Positions 16,411-24,870 of a stretch of DNA of 52,372 nt are shown here, one piece after another. Each line of letters opens with the position of its first letter. Within the stretch, counting starts at the first letter, position 1. The DNA comes from Anaerolineaceae bacterium. Its GTDB lineage: Bacteria; Chloroflexota; Anaerolineae; Anaerolineales; E44-bin32. The stretch lies in the NCBI GenBank assembly GCA_020350285.1, contig CP070708.1, positions 1,433,563 to 1,485,934 of the forward strand, written 5' to 3'. Under the pieces are notes generated by a model. The model was not told the DNA's origin. It made no database searches and saw only the letters and a list, made by a program, of their open reading frames with translations. Made by a program: the position numbers and the translations under genes.

Positions 16411-17013
16411 ATGAATAACAAATTTTCAACCTTCATACTTGTGCTCCTTTTGAGCACATTGATCCTCAGTGGATGCAAGGCGACCACGACCGAACAACCC
16501 CAGCAATGGATCACCTATATCAATGGGAAATATGGATACAAACTAAACTATCCGCCGGACTGCACCTATGGAGCTCTGCCGGGGTACTGCAAAGAGAAGC
16601 CACCGGAGGAAAGACCTCAAGAGTGCCTGTGCTTCATCAATGGCGAGAACCCGGATGAGGTTTTTATGCAGGCGTTCCTTGGTGAGGTCAATCAACTAAC
16701 CCTTGCGGGTTTTATTGTCTCTCATTACGATACCCCCGTTTATAACCCGCCTCCTGGGACGGATCTTGTTGGGTGGATTAAAGAAAACTTCTCCGAGATG
16801 TTCGAAGATATCCCCGATGAGACAAACACGGAGATTGACGGAATCCCAGCAGTGAAAATCTATAGCCCTCCATCACCCATGGCGCCCTCATATGAGGAAA
16901 TCTACTTCATCAAGGACGATATCCTTTTCCGTATCAATTTGCATGATGTTGATAACGAGGACAACAGAGAGTTGTATGACTTCATACTCACGTCCTTTAG
17001 TTTTGAGGAGTAG
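16411..17013 (+). CDS. hypothetical lipoprotein with PsbP-like fold (200 aa)
   Basis: GGAGGAG lies about 7 bases before the ATG. The signal peptide ends in a lipobox (LSGC). The mature protein starts with YINGKYGYKLNYPPDCTYG, has four further Cys, and ends with IKDDILFRINLHDVDNEDNRELYDFILTSFSF as in PsbP-like secreted proteins, which usually bind small ligands. It is related to the C-terminal domain of the lipoprotein at 14519-15964. The exact role is unknown. Confidence 0.78.
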   Translation: MNNKFSTFILVLLLSTLILSGCKATTTEQPQQWITYINGKYGYKLNYPPDCTYGALPGYCKEKPPEERPQECLCFINGENPDEVFMQAFLGEVNQLTLAGFIVSHYDTPVYNPPPGTDLVGWIKENFSEMFEDIPDETNTEIDGIPAVKIYSPPSPMAPSYEEIYFIKDDILFRINLHDVDNEDNRELYDFILTSFSFEE

Positions 17014-17081
17014 AGCTAAGAAGCGCAGGTTAGAGCCTGCAACGACAGATTTCCTTTGTATCGAAAGGTATTCAATTGCCA

Positions 17082-17120
17082 CCTCCCCGCGAGCTTAAAG
17101 CTCGCGGGGAGGTTATTTAT
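17082..17120 (+). terminator. rho-independent terminator-like hairpin
   Basis: A 13-bp perfect stem (CCTCCCCGCGAGC at 17082-17094 and its complement at 17100-17112) closes a TTAAA loop and is followed by TTATTTAT. It ends the envelope-protein run before the FadR operon. The loop is the same as in the hairpin at 12021-12047. Confidence 0.7.
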
Positions 17121-17228
17121 CAACTTGCGACTTGAGGTTTGCGGCTTACATTTTGCGTCTTGTGACAGGAAGCTAACCCCAAACTTGTTGCCTAAGAGAG
17201 GGAAAAATCATTGTAAACTATCCTTAAG

Positions 17229-17246
17229 TGGTTAGACCTCTTACCA
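17229..17246. promoter_or_regulatory. palindromic operator overlapping the FadR-like start codon
   Basis: TGGTTAGACCTCTTACCA is an 18-base palindrome with 7 of 9 pairs matching (TGGT.AGA--TCT.ACCA); its last A is the first base of the ATG at 17246. FadR-subfamily GntR proteins commonly bind TGGT-N-ACCA type palindromes, so autoregulation is a reasonable inference. No ribosome site is visible, so the mRNA may be leaderless or nearly so. Confidence 0.55.
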
Positions 17247-17968
17247 TGAACGAGGAAAACCGTTGGGACGCGGTGCCCAAGCCAGCTGAGTTGACCGAAA
17301 CACGCCTCATCGAGGCCATCCTCGATGGCCATTTCCCGGTCGGATCTCACCTGCCCGCTGAACGTGAGCTCGCGGTGCAACTCGGGGTCACCCGTCCCAC
17401 GCTGCGCGAGGCCCTGCAGCGCCTGGCGCGCGATGGCTGGATCGAAATCCGCCACGGACGACACACCAGAGTCCGAAATTACTGGCGCGAGGGGAACCTT
17501 GGTGTACTAGGGACCATCGCACGGCATAAAAACCACGCCCCGCCCGATTTCGTGCCCAATCTGCTCGAGGTGCGCATCTCACTGGCCCCCGCCTACACTC
17601 GCGCGGCTGTCGAACGCAAACCGGACCACGTGGCAGACCTACTAAACAATTACACCACACTGGAGGATGCACCTCAGACTTTCGCCACCGCCGATTGGGA
17701 TCTCCATCGCCAGCTGACGATCGACTCCGGCAATCCGGTCTTCACCCTGATCCTCAACGGTTTCAGTGACCTTTACGGAAACATGGCTTTGATTTACTTC
17801 TCCTTGGTGGAGGCCCGCGCCCGTTCGCGTGTCTTCTACCAGGACCTGCGAGATGCCGCCCTATCAAACGATCCCGAAGCAGCCGAAAGCGTCACGCGGC
17901 AGATGATGATCGAGAGCCTCGACCTGTGGCAAGTTGCTGTTGAGAACCTTGGCGGAGGCGAGTCATGA
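17246..17968 (+). CDS. GntR-family transcription regulator, FadR subfamily
   Basis: The 240-residue protein has an N-terminal winged helix (about 15-80; LIEAILDGHFPVGSHLPAE, ELAVQLGVTRPTLREALQRLARDGW) and a C-terminal all-helical ligand domain (about 90-235) that looks closer to fatty-acid-type FadR than to the metal-binding FCD type (DWDLHRQLTIDSGNPVFTLILNGFSDLYG). Such proteins sense acyl-CoA or a related metabolite. Its stop overlaps the start of the FAD enzyme by 4 bases (ATGA), so it is translationally coupled to a lipid-type enzyme, which supports a lipid signal. A GTG at 17228 is also possible. Confidence 0.88.
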   Translation: MNEENRWDAVPKPAELTETRLIEAILDGHFPVGSHLPAERELAVQLGVTRPTLREALQRLARDGWIEIRHGRHTRVRNYWREGNLGVLGTIARHKNHAPPDFVPNLLEVRISLAPAYTRAAVERKPDHVADLLNNYTTLEDAPQTFATADWDLHRQLTIDSGNPVFTLILNGFSDLYGNMALIYFSLVEARARSRVFYQDLRDAALSNDPEAAESVTRQMMIESLDLWQVAVENLGGGES

Positions 17969-19557
17969 GACGTTGGAACGGCTGGGGGGACGATGCCAAG
18001 ACCTACCCTCTTCCCGAATCGGCCGCAGGGCATCTTGAGCGGATACTCGGAGAAGCCGATCCGGTCCCTGATGCCTCCTTTGAACAGGTGCTATCAGCCG
18101 TACCAGCAAGCCGTCTTTCCCCTCACCCACTGATCAACACCAACCCAGCGGAACGACTCCTCCACGCTCGCGGCCAAAGCCTGCCCGATTGGATCGCGCT
18201 CCGCTCAGGCCAGATCGATGTCTTCCCCGACGGCGTCACCTACCCAACCAGCGACGAAGAGGTTCGATCTCTCCTCACGTATGCAGGGGAAACCGACACC
18301 ATTCTGATTCCTTATGGCGGCGGCACAAGCGTTGTGGGACACATCAACCCTCTTCCTGGAGACCGGCCGACTTTGACTGTCGACATGAACCGCCTCAACA
18401 AGCTCATCAACCTCGATGAGACCAACCGAACGGCAACCTTTGAGGCCGGCATCACTGGACCGAGCCTGGAGGAAGAGCTGCGCACACGTGGCTGCATCTT
18501 AGGCCATTTCCCTCAATCCTGGGAGTTCTCCACCTTGGGGGGCTGGATCGCCACGCGCTCCAGCGGACAGCAGTCATACTTCTATGGCCGAGTGGAGGAT
18601 TTCTTCGCCGGTGGTCACCTCGAAAGCCCTATCGGTCCACTCGAGCTGCCGCCCTTACCAGCCAGTGCCGCCGGACCTGATCTGAGGGAGATGGTCCTCG
18701 GCTCAGAGGGCCGCTTAGGCATCATCACACGCGCGACCATCCGTGTCCAATCAACCCCGGAGGTGGAGCGATTCTACGCTGCGTTCTTCCGTGATTGGGA
18801 GACTGGTGTAAATGCCGTACGAGCGGTAGCCCAATCAGACCTGCCAGTCTCCATGCTGCGCCTAAGCAATCCTCAAGAGACCGAGACCACCTTGAGGTTG
18901 GCAGGTCGCGAGAGGTTGGTGTCTTTTGCTGAGCGCGGGCTACGTTTACTCGGGCGTGGTGAAGAGTCTTGCATGCTGATCTATGGCCTCACCGGCTACC
19001 GAGGCATCTTGGCGATCACAAGATGGCGTACGGGAGCCCTCCTTCGTTCCCATGGGGGATTGTTGGTCGGGAAAACCATTGGGGAGATGTGGCGGAAATC
19101 TCGCTTCTACACCCCCTATCTACGCAACACGCTTTGGGAGCGGGGCTACGCCGTTGACACACTGGAGACCGCCGTATCATGGGCTAATGTATTACCCATA
19201 GCCGAAGCCATCACTACTGCGTTACGGGATGGTCTCACCGATCAAGATGAACGCGTGTTGGCCTTCGCTCATCTCTCACACATATACCGAGATGGCGCTA
19301 GCGTTTACGTAACCTTCATCTTCCGTCGGGCCAAGGATCCCGCAGAGACGCTCGAACGCTGGCAGAGGCTCAAGAGCGCGGCCAGCGAGGTCATTATCGC
19401 TCACGGGGGAACCATCAGCCACCAGCATGGCGTTGGTACGGACCACGCCCCCTATCTCACCGCTGAAAAAGGCGAGGTGGGGATGTCGATGCTGGTGGCT
19501 GTTCAACAAAAGCTTGATCCACAGGGCTTGCTCAACCCGGGCAAACTGCTGCGTTAA
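17965..19557 (+). CDS. alkyl-dihydroxyacetonephosphate synthase-like FAD-linked oxidase
   Basis: This 530-residue protein has a type-4 FAD-binding domain (about 85-260; VTYPTSDEEVRSLL, IPYGGGTSVVGHINP, HFPQSWEFSTLGGWIATRSSG) and a C-terminal FAD-oxidase domain ending in ISHQHGVGTDHAPYL and LDPQGLLNPGKLL. The EFSTLGGW...RxSG and SHxHGVG signatures are those of alkylglycerone-phosphate synthase, which swaps the acyl chain of acyl-DHAP for a fatty alcohol to form an ether bond. The His triplet of known enzymes reads His-Gln-His here. Glycolate- or lactate-oxidase-like activity cannot be excluded. It overlaps the regulator by 4 bases and precedes glpD, whose product DHAP is the precursor of the presumed substrate. 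Confidence 0.85.
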   Translation: MRRWNGWGDDAKTYPLPESAAGHLERILGEADPVPDASFEQVLSAVPASRLSPHPLINTNPAERLLHARGQSLPDWIALRSGQIDVFPDGVTYPTSDEEVRSLLTYAGETDTILIPYGGGTSVVGHINPLPGDRPTLTVDMNRLNKLINLDETNRTATFEAGITGPSLEEELRTRGCILGHFPQSWEFSTLGGWIATRSSGQQSYFYGRVEDFFAGGHLESPIGPLELPPLPASAAGPDLREMVLGSEGRLGIITRATIRVQSTPEVERFYAAFFRDWETGVNAVRAVAQSDLPVSMLRLSNPQETETTLRLAGRERLVSFAERGLRLLGRGEESCMLIYGLTGYRGILAITRWRTGALLRSHGGLLVGKTIGEMWRKSRFYTPYLRNTLWERGYAVDTLETAVSWANVLPIAEAITTALRDGLTDQDERVLAFAHLSHIYRDGASVYVTFIFRRAKDPAETLERWQRLKSAASEVIIAHGGTISHQHGVGTDHAPYLTAEKGEVGMSMLVAVQQKLDPQGLLNPGKLLR

Positions 19558-19617
19558 GATGTTGAATTTCAGGATTTCTCGGGAAACAAGAGCCCGACAG
19601 GAAACGAAATTTAGAGG

Positions 19618-19656
19618 CCACAAGTTCTGCTTGTGGAGCCGAAGCAGAGCTTCGGC
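19618..19656 (+). repeat. tandem hairpins between the FAD enzyme and glpD
   Basis: CCACAAG-ttctg-CTTGTGG (19618-19636) is followed directly by GCCGAAGC-aga-GCTTCGGC (19638-19656). Neither is followed by a T-run. They may protect or attenuate the transcript between the two genes, or belong to a dispersed repeat family. Confidence 0.55.
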
Positions 19657-19689
19657 ACTCCAAATAGAGCTAATCCTATGAGGTAGGCC

Positions 19690-21297
19690 ATGTGGCAACG
19701 AGGATGGCGTGACCAGGCATGGTCTCAAATTGAGAAGCCCGACTACCCCTGGGATCTGATCATCATTGGCGGTGGGATCACCGGCGCTGGGATCTTGCGC
19801 GAGGCTGTCCGCGCCGGATTAAAGGCTCTACTCGTCGATGCCAGGGACTTCGCCTCCGGCACCTCAGGACGCTCCTCGAAACTGGTCCACGGAGGCTTTC
19901 GCTACCTGCGCAATCTACAGATCCGGCTCACATTCGAGTCGGTGCGCGAGCGTGAACATCTTCTAAAACAGGGTAGGGGGCTGGTCAGCCCGCTGGGTTT
20001 CCTGATGGCGAACTTCGTCAACGACCGTGTTCCCGCATGGATACTCGGCGCGGGTTTTATCCTCTATGACCTGTTGGCTTTCAGATGGGGCACGAGGCAT
20101 TACAACCCAGATGACTTGCGTGGTTTATGCCCGCCACTCACTACGGAGGAATTGATCGGAGGCTACCGCTACATCGATGCGTTGACCGACGATGCCCGTT
20201 TGGTCCTGCGGGTGATCCGCGAGGCGGTACGCGAGGGGGGCACTGCACTGAATTATGCCCGCGTCGAGGATCTACTGATGCGACGCTCAGGACTGGTGGA
20301 GGGCGTCCTGCTGCGTGATCAAGCCCCAGAGAGTGAAGGCCGCACGATCGAGATCCGCGCTCCAGCTGTGATCAATGCCACGGGTGCCTGGGCCGATGAA
20401 CTGCGTACTACTGTTGGAGGCAGACCTCGACTACGCAAGTTGAGTGGTGGACATCTGGTGTTTCCTTTGGAAAAATTACCTCTTCCTCGCGCGGTCAGTT
20501 TCTTTCATCCCGACGACGGGCGACCGGTCTTCGGGTTCCCATGGGAGGGGGTTGTCATCTTCGGTACCACCGATATCGATCACGGTCCGGTCCCTCAGCC
20601 AGAGCCGGCGATCAGCCAAGCAGAAGTCGATTACCTCATGGCCGCAGTCAGGTACGCCTTTCCGAGCTCTGACCTCGCCTTAGACGATGTTCAATCCACT
20701 TGGGTCGGTGTGCGCGCAGTGGTGGGCACTGGAATAGCAGATCCCTCCAAGGAATCGCGCGAGTCCGTTATATGGAATGAAAAGGGTCTCCTGACTGTAA
20801 CCGGTGGTAAACTCACCACCTTCCGCTTGATGGCCCACGCTGCGCTACGTGCCATTCGCCGTCGAATCCCAGGGCGCCCGTCCTTCGAACGCCGGCTGCG
20901 CATGCTTGATAAGCCCCCGGCTGTATCCTCACTCTACGCCGATCTTGAGCCCACTGCTAGATTGCGACTCGTCGGTCGCCATGGTGCCGACGCCCCGGCC
21001 ATCCTCGCTGCAAGTGAGCCTGGCGAGCTAACATCTATCGGAAAGAGCCCTGCGCTGTGGGCGGAGCTGCGCTGGGCCGCCCAAGCCGAGGGCATCGTCC
21101 ATCTGGATGACTTGCTTCTCCGACGGGTGCGACTTGGGTTGATCCTCCCCGAGGGAGGATTACCCTTGCTGGAGCAGATTCGCGAAATCGTACAGGCTGA
21201 GCTCGGATGGGATGATGTTCGATGGGCGTCTGAGGCCGAAGCCTACGCTCGTCTTTGGAGGGAATGCTACCATCTGCACGGAACAAGGCACGATTGA
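19690..21297 (+). CDS. glpD: glycerol-3-phosphate dehydrogenase (FAD, GlpD)
   Basis: The 535-residue length is typical. It has a Rossmann FAD motif (IIIGGGITGAGILREAVRAG, about 20-38), the GlpD signature TSGRSSKLVHGGFRYL, a second conserved stretch VINATGAWADEL, and the C-terminal helical domain. The enzyme oxidises sn-glycerol 3-phosphate to DHAP and passes electrons to the quinone pool at the membrane. GAGG is about 8 bases before the ATG. It is the third gene of the FadR-controlled operon, so its DHAP could feed the ether-lipid-like enzyme upstream; a catabolic glycerol role is equally possible. Confidence 0.94.
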   Translation: MWQRGWRDQAWSQIEKPDYPWDLIIIGGGITGAGILREAVRAGLKALLVDARDFASGTSGRSSKLVHGGFRYLRNLQIRLTFESVREREHLLKQGRGLVSPLGFLMANFVNDRVPAWILGAGFILYDLLAFRWGTRHYNPDDLRGLCPPLTTEELIGGYRYIDALTDDARLVLRVIREAVREGGTALNYARVEDLLMRRSGLVEGVLLRDQAPESEGRTIEIRAPAVINATGAWADELRTTVGGRPRLRKLSGGHLVFPLEKLPLPRAVSFFHPDDGRPVFGFPWEGVVIFGTTDIDHGPVPQPEPAISQAEVDYLMAAVRYAFPSSDLALDDVQSTWVGVRAVVGTGIADPSKESRESVIWNEKGLLTVTGGKLTTFRLMAHAALRAIRRRIPGRPSFERRLRMLDKPPAVSSLYADLEPTARLRLVGRHGADAPAILAASEPGELTSIGKSPALWAELRWAAQAEGIVHLDDLLLRRVRLGLILPEGGLPLLEQIREIVQAELGWDDVRWASEAEAYARLWRECYHLHGTRHD

Positions 21298-21372
21298 TTT
21301 CCCTCGTCTCACGAATGAAATCTTGATCACAGATCCGATTTTTCCTTCATCGAATCACAACCAGTGATGTGC

Positions 21373-21424
21373 GTAGGGGCAACCGGCCGGCTTTGTCGTG
21401 AGCTTGCTGAACGATCGCCCCTAC
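21373..21424. repeat. dispersed inverted-repeat element (GTAGGGGC type)
   Basis: GTAGGGGC (21373-21380) and GCCCCTAC (21417-21424) are perfect inverted ends of a 52-base element in the gap after glpD. The ends are like those of the element at 2317-2431, but the interior differs. Confidence 0.6.
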
Positions 21425-21524
21425 ATACAGGATTGTAAATCTAGACAAAAGTCATCATCGACCCGCTCTCAAGCCCGACCCCCAAAGCGATGATACAATT
21501 CTCCCGCCTTCTAAGGAGGAATGA

Positions 21525-22922
21525 ATGGGGCAGAAGCGAATCCTAGGGGTTTACATCCTGATCACAATATTTGCGCTTCTCGGGGCTGCGTGCGACGCGC
21601 TCATCTCGTCCCCTACAGCCACCACCGAGACACCTTCCAAGGCTTCTCCCGTGTACATGCCCACCCCTGCTGTCATCCTCACCCCTCAATCTCAGGACAC
21701 ACCGCTCGAGACCGAGATCATCGTATGCGAATTGGACCCCGAAGCGATCTCTGAGATGGATGAAATCGAGGGGCAAGTGAGAAGCTTGAGAGGCCTTCAA
21801 CAAATTCGTCCGGTCGATCGCGAGTTCCTCACACAGGTTCAGTTGCGTCAACGCGTTATCGACGATTTCCTCGCTGATTTCACCCAGGAGGAGGCCTTCG
21901 TCGATGCTCGCGCACTCGCTCTGCTTGGCTTACTGGAGCGCGATTTCGACCTCTGGAACTTCTACGCTGACCTCTTCACCGAGCAAGTAGCCGGTTTTTA
22001 TGACGACGAAGTCGAAGAAATGACCGTTATCTGCGGGGCTGATTTCGGCGGTCCTGAACGCATAACCTTCGCCCACGAATACACACACGCCCTCCAAGAT
22101 CAAACCTACGATCTCGAGAATGGTTTGGGGTACAACGACGATCTCTGCGAAACCGATAGTGAACGCTGCGCCGCGATCCAGGCTCTGATCGAAGGTGATG
22201 CGACATTACTTGAAGAACAGTGGTTGCGGACCTATGCTACCCGTGAGGACTTGACAGATCTGATGGAGTTCCTCACCAGCTTCGAAAGCCCTGTCTTTGA
22301 TTCAGCCCCTCAGTTCCTGCGCCAAAACATGCTCTTCCCTTACTTGGCCGGCCTCGAATTTGTGAATGCACTCTATTTCGACGGTGGTTGGGCGGCAGTG
22401 GACGCAGCATATCTCAACCCACCCCTCTCCACGGAACAAATCCTCCACCCGGAACGCTACCCCACCGATGTCCCAATCTGGCTTGAGGTCCCCGATCTGA
22501 GCACAGCCCTGAGCGCTGAATGGCGCGAGATCGACCGCGGTGTGCTAGGGGAATGGGATATCCAGGCAACCCTTAACGAGTTTCTTCCTAAGGCCACTGC
22601 CGTAGATGCCGCTATGGGTTGGGGGGGAGATTATTACTTGGCCTTCTACAACGAGGTTCAGGACATCGATGCGTTCGTGCTGGTATCGCAGTGGGACACG
22701 ATGCCCGACGTCCACGAGTTCGATGCCGCCTTCCGGGATTATGCCGATGCCCGCTTCGGCGACAGGATAACCACCTCCTCCTACTCGGCCTCGTGGCATG
22801 GAGAGATCGGCTACGTCATCCTCGAACGTCGCTCCAACCAAGCTCTCTGGATACTCGCTCCTGACGCGGAGACCGCTCAAGCTCTGCGCCAGGCTATCAC
22901 CTTTCCCGCCCCCCAGCAGTGA
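21525..22922 (+). CDS. putative zinc metallopeptidase-like lipoprotein (HEYTH)
   Basis: AAGGAGGA is close before the start. A signal peptide ends in the lipobox GAAC (about residue 23), followed by a Thr/Ser/Pro linker. The body holds HEYTHALQDQ (about residue 186), an HExxH zinc motif, and EGDATLLEEQW about 40 residues later, where the Glu could be the third ligand, as in gluzincin-like enzymes. The rest has no match I can name. It would act outside the cell. Its stop overlaps the next start (GTGA). Activity is inferred from the motif only. Confidence 0.72.
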   Translation: MGQKRILGVYILITIFALLGAACDALISSPTATTETPSKASPVYMPTPAVILTPQSQDTPLETEIIVCELDPEAISEMDEIEGQVRSLRGLQQIRPVDREFLTQVQLRQRVIDDFLADFTQEEAFVDARALALLGLLERDFDLWNFYADLFTEQVAGFYDDEVEEMTVICGADFGGPERITFAHEYTHALQDQTYDLENGLGYNDDLCETDSERCAAIQALIEGDATLLEEQWLRTYATREDLTDLMEFLTSFESPVFDSAPQFLRQNMLFPYLAGLEFVNALYFDGGWAAVDAAYLNPPLSTEQILHPERYPTDVPIWLEVPDLSTALSAEWREIDRGVLGEWDIQATLNEFLPKATAVDAAMGWGGDYYLAFYNEVQDIDAFVLVSQWDTMPDVHEFDAAFRDYADARFGDRITTSSYSASWHGEIGYVILERRSNQALWILAPDAETAQALRQAITFPAPQQ

Positions 22923-23605
22923 ACCCGCCCTTTGACCCTGACCGCGTAGAGGCGATATGCTTCGACATCGACGGCACCCTGGCCGACACCGATGACGCCT
23001 ATGTTCAACGCCTGGCCCGCGCTCTGTATCCGCTGGGCTTCTTGATAAGTGAAGAGACCCGACAGAACCTCGCGCGCCGATGGGTCATGGCTGCCGAGAC
23101 CCCCGTCAACGCGATCACCACCCTGCTGGATCGACTTCTCCTCAATCAACCCTTGGGAGCCGTCCAGAACACCCTGCACCGCTTACGAGGTGAAAAAGAG
23201 CCTCACCAACTCATCCCTGGCGTCCGAACGATGCTCGAGACCCTCGCTGAGCAATATCCTCTGACCATCGTGACTGCGCGCCAGCAGCGGAGTGCCGAGT
23301 ACTTCCTGCGTGCGACCAATCTGAGACCCCTCTTCCGCTGTGTGGCTACCGCACGAACCTGCTCGCGTGCCAAGCCCCATCCTGCCCCCGTGCGCTGGGC
23401 CGCGGAACAAATTGAGATCCCCCCTGATGCATGTGTCATGGTGGGCGACACCACAGTCGACATACGCGCCGGTGTGGCTGCTGGGGCGCAGACGGTAGGC
23501 GTACTATGTGGTTTTGGACAACGGCATGAACTGGAACGCTCTGGAGCCAATTTGATCCTAGAGAGCACCCCTGAGCTTACAGAGGTTCTGTTATGGGGGA
23601 AGTAA
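22919..23605 (+). CDS. HAD-superfamily hydrolase, phosphoglycolate-phosphatase-like
   Basis: All HAD motifs are visible in 228 residues: motif I FDIDGTLADT (nucleophile Asp about residue 13), motif II IVTARQQRS, motif III Lys in CSRAKPHPAP and motif IV VMVGDTTVDIRAGVAAG. A helical cap lies between motifs I and II. The GTG start overlaps the stop of the peptidase-like gene by 4 bases. Substrate unknown; small phosphate esters are likely. Confidence 0.88.
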   Translation: MNPPFDPDRVEAICFDIDGTLADTDDAYVQRLARALYPLGFLISEETRQNLARRWVMAAETPVNAITTLLDRLLLNQPLGAVQNTLHRLRGEKEPHQLIPGVRTMLETLAEQYPLTIVTARQQRSAEYFLRATNLRPLFRCVATARTCSRAKPHPAPVRWAAEQIEIPPDACVMVGDTTVDIRAGVAAGAQTVGVLCGFGQRHELERSGANLILESTPELTEVLLWGK

Positions 23606-23675
23606 GGGATCGAGGATCAGGGATTTGGGGTTAGGCAGGTGCCCGGTTACTTAAGTGAATAATAAAACTGAAAAA

Positions 23676-23867
23676 TCAGTCGTCAAATTCCTCATCCTCA
23701 TCGTAATAATCTTCATCAATGTCATAGACCCAATCAAGCTCAATAGGGGAAAGGCCAATAACCTTCAGGTACGCTCCACAAGTGGAGCATGTGACTTTTT
23801 GTCCCATTTGTGCTTCATTCATAAAATTAATGTCTGAATCACATTCAGGGCAGAATCCAACGGACAT
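23676..23867 (-). CDS. LysW-like small zinc-finger protein, acidic C-terminus
   Basis: The 63-residue protein has the LysW-type zinc ribbon (GFCPECDSDI, VTCSTCGAYLKVIGLSPIEL) with two CxxC pairs, and a strongly acidic tail (DEDYYDEDEEFDD). True LysW ends in EDWGE, whose last Glu carries the amino-group of the substrate in lysine or arginine synthesis; that ending is absent here. AGGAGGTGACA lies just before the ATG, a strong site. A paralogue is at 25760-25963. No lysine or arginine genes are nearby, so another carrier or zinc role is possible. Confidence 0.8.
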   Translation of the reverse strand: MSVGFCPECDSDINFMNEAQMGQKVTCSTCGAYLKVIGLSPIELDWVYDIDEDYYDEDEEFDD

Positions 23868-24183
23868 CTGTCACCTCCTGACATTGGGATTAGCTACCGA
23901 ATGATAAGGAAAGGCTGTTGAAAAATCGTCAAGGAATTGTCTCAATCGCGTTGTAATTAATGACCGCCATCTCTCACTCCTTTCAAGGTTAGAAACCTTC
24001 AAGACAATCTCAAACGATCGGCAGTTACATATAACTTAGGAGGCGAGTCCGAACCCCGAACGCAAACCTTTCCCTTCCTGAGGATCAAAAGCTGATTGCC
24101 TCTTTTTCATTCACACAAGGGCATGATTGAAGTATGCTTAACACTACAAAGCGCAAATAATTACCTACAAAAAGGTGATCGTG
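23868..24183. promoter_or_regulatory. divergent gap with a small palindrome
   Basis: No gene is seen in these 316 bases, which separate the LysW-like gene (minus) from the winged-helix regulator (plus). A palindrome AAGGTTagaAACCTT lies at 23985-23999 and could be an operator. No convincing promoter hexamer pair was found. Confidence 0.35.
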
Positions 24184-24870
24184 ATGCAAGTTATGGTCAT
24201 TGCCACTGATCAAAACGAGAAGGAAATCATTGCCTTCGTTCTCAAGAGAGCTGGTCTGGCGGTCGCATCTAGCTCCGAACACCAGCGGGTGCTTAAGAAT
24301 TGGAGCGAACATCCGGCAGACCTTATGGTCGTCGCATCAGGGGAGGGGCAGACACCAGGCAAAATTATTAAAGAAGTTCGTGCCGTCACTCAGATCCCGC
24401 TGCTCATGATCGTCGACCGGATCAACGAAAAGGACCGTTGCGATTTGTTACAAAACGGTGTCGATGTCATTCTTGACCGACCCGTATCATCTCAGGTCCT
24501 AAGCGCACAAGTCCAAGCCTTGTTGCGGCGATCCACAGCCGTCCCCAGCTTTGTACTGCCCACCCTTGCCTTGAATGAAATTACCCTGGACCCGTCAGCC
24601 CGAACCGTCACTGTGTCTGGAAAGGAAACACGTCGACTGACACAACTTGAATTCCGCTTGTTGTATACCCTGATGACAAATCGTGGGCAGGTGGTCCCTC
24701 TCGATGTCCTCGTAGAGCGCGTCTGGGGCTATACAGGAGGAGGTAGCCGAGATCTGGTCCGAGGTTTGATCAGCCGACTGAGGCGCAAGATCGAACCTGA
24801 TCCTGAAAAAGCCCACTTCCTTGAGACCATCCCTGGTGTTGGTTATCGCTTCACAGTGGACGAGCTTTGA
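24184..24870 (+). CDS. OmpR-type winged-helix regulator with degenerate receiver
   Basis: The N-terminal 115 residues fold like a receiver, but the phospho-acceptor Asp is replaced (ADLMVVASGEG) and the usual Lys-Pro is Arg-Pro (ILDRPVS). The C-terminal 100 residues are a clear OmpR/PhoB winged helix (LTQLEFRLLYTLMTNRGQVV, LVERVWGY, LVRGLISRLRRKIE, ETIPGVGYRF). It probably works without phosphorylation, controlled by dimerisation or a ligand. The ATG at 24184 is preferred since AAAGGTGAT precedes it; GTG codons at 24175 and 24181 are alternatives. No kinase gene is adjacent. Confidence 0.88.
   Translation: MQVMVIATDQNEKEIIAFVLKRAGLAVASSSEHQRVLKNWSEHPADLMVVASGEGQTPGKIIKEVRAVTQIPLLMIVDRINEKDRCDLLQNGVDVILDRPVSSQVLSAQVQALLRRSTAVPSFVLPTLALNEITLDPSARTVTVSGKETRRLTQLEFRLLYTLMTNRGQVVPLDVLVERVWGYTGGGSRDLVRGLISRLRRKIEPDPEKAHFLETIPGVGYRFTVDEL

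Noticed and set aside
17129..17164. ACTTGCGACTT / GCGGCTT / GCGTCTT units as a possible repeat array
   Set aside because: Only three short imperfect units with unequal spacing; no CRISPR-like structure or strong palindrome.
23608..23640. GATCGAGGATCAGGGATTTGG run after the HAD gene as a third copy of the 36521/37634 repeat
   Set aside because: Only one arm is present and no hairpin forms, so it was mentioned as a trace but not listed as a repeat.
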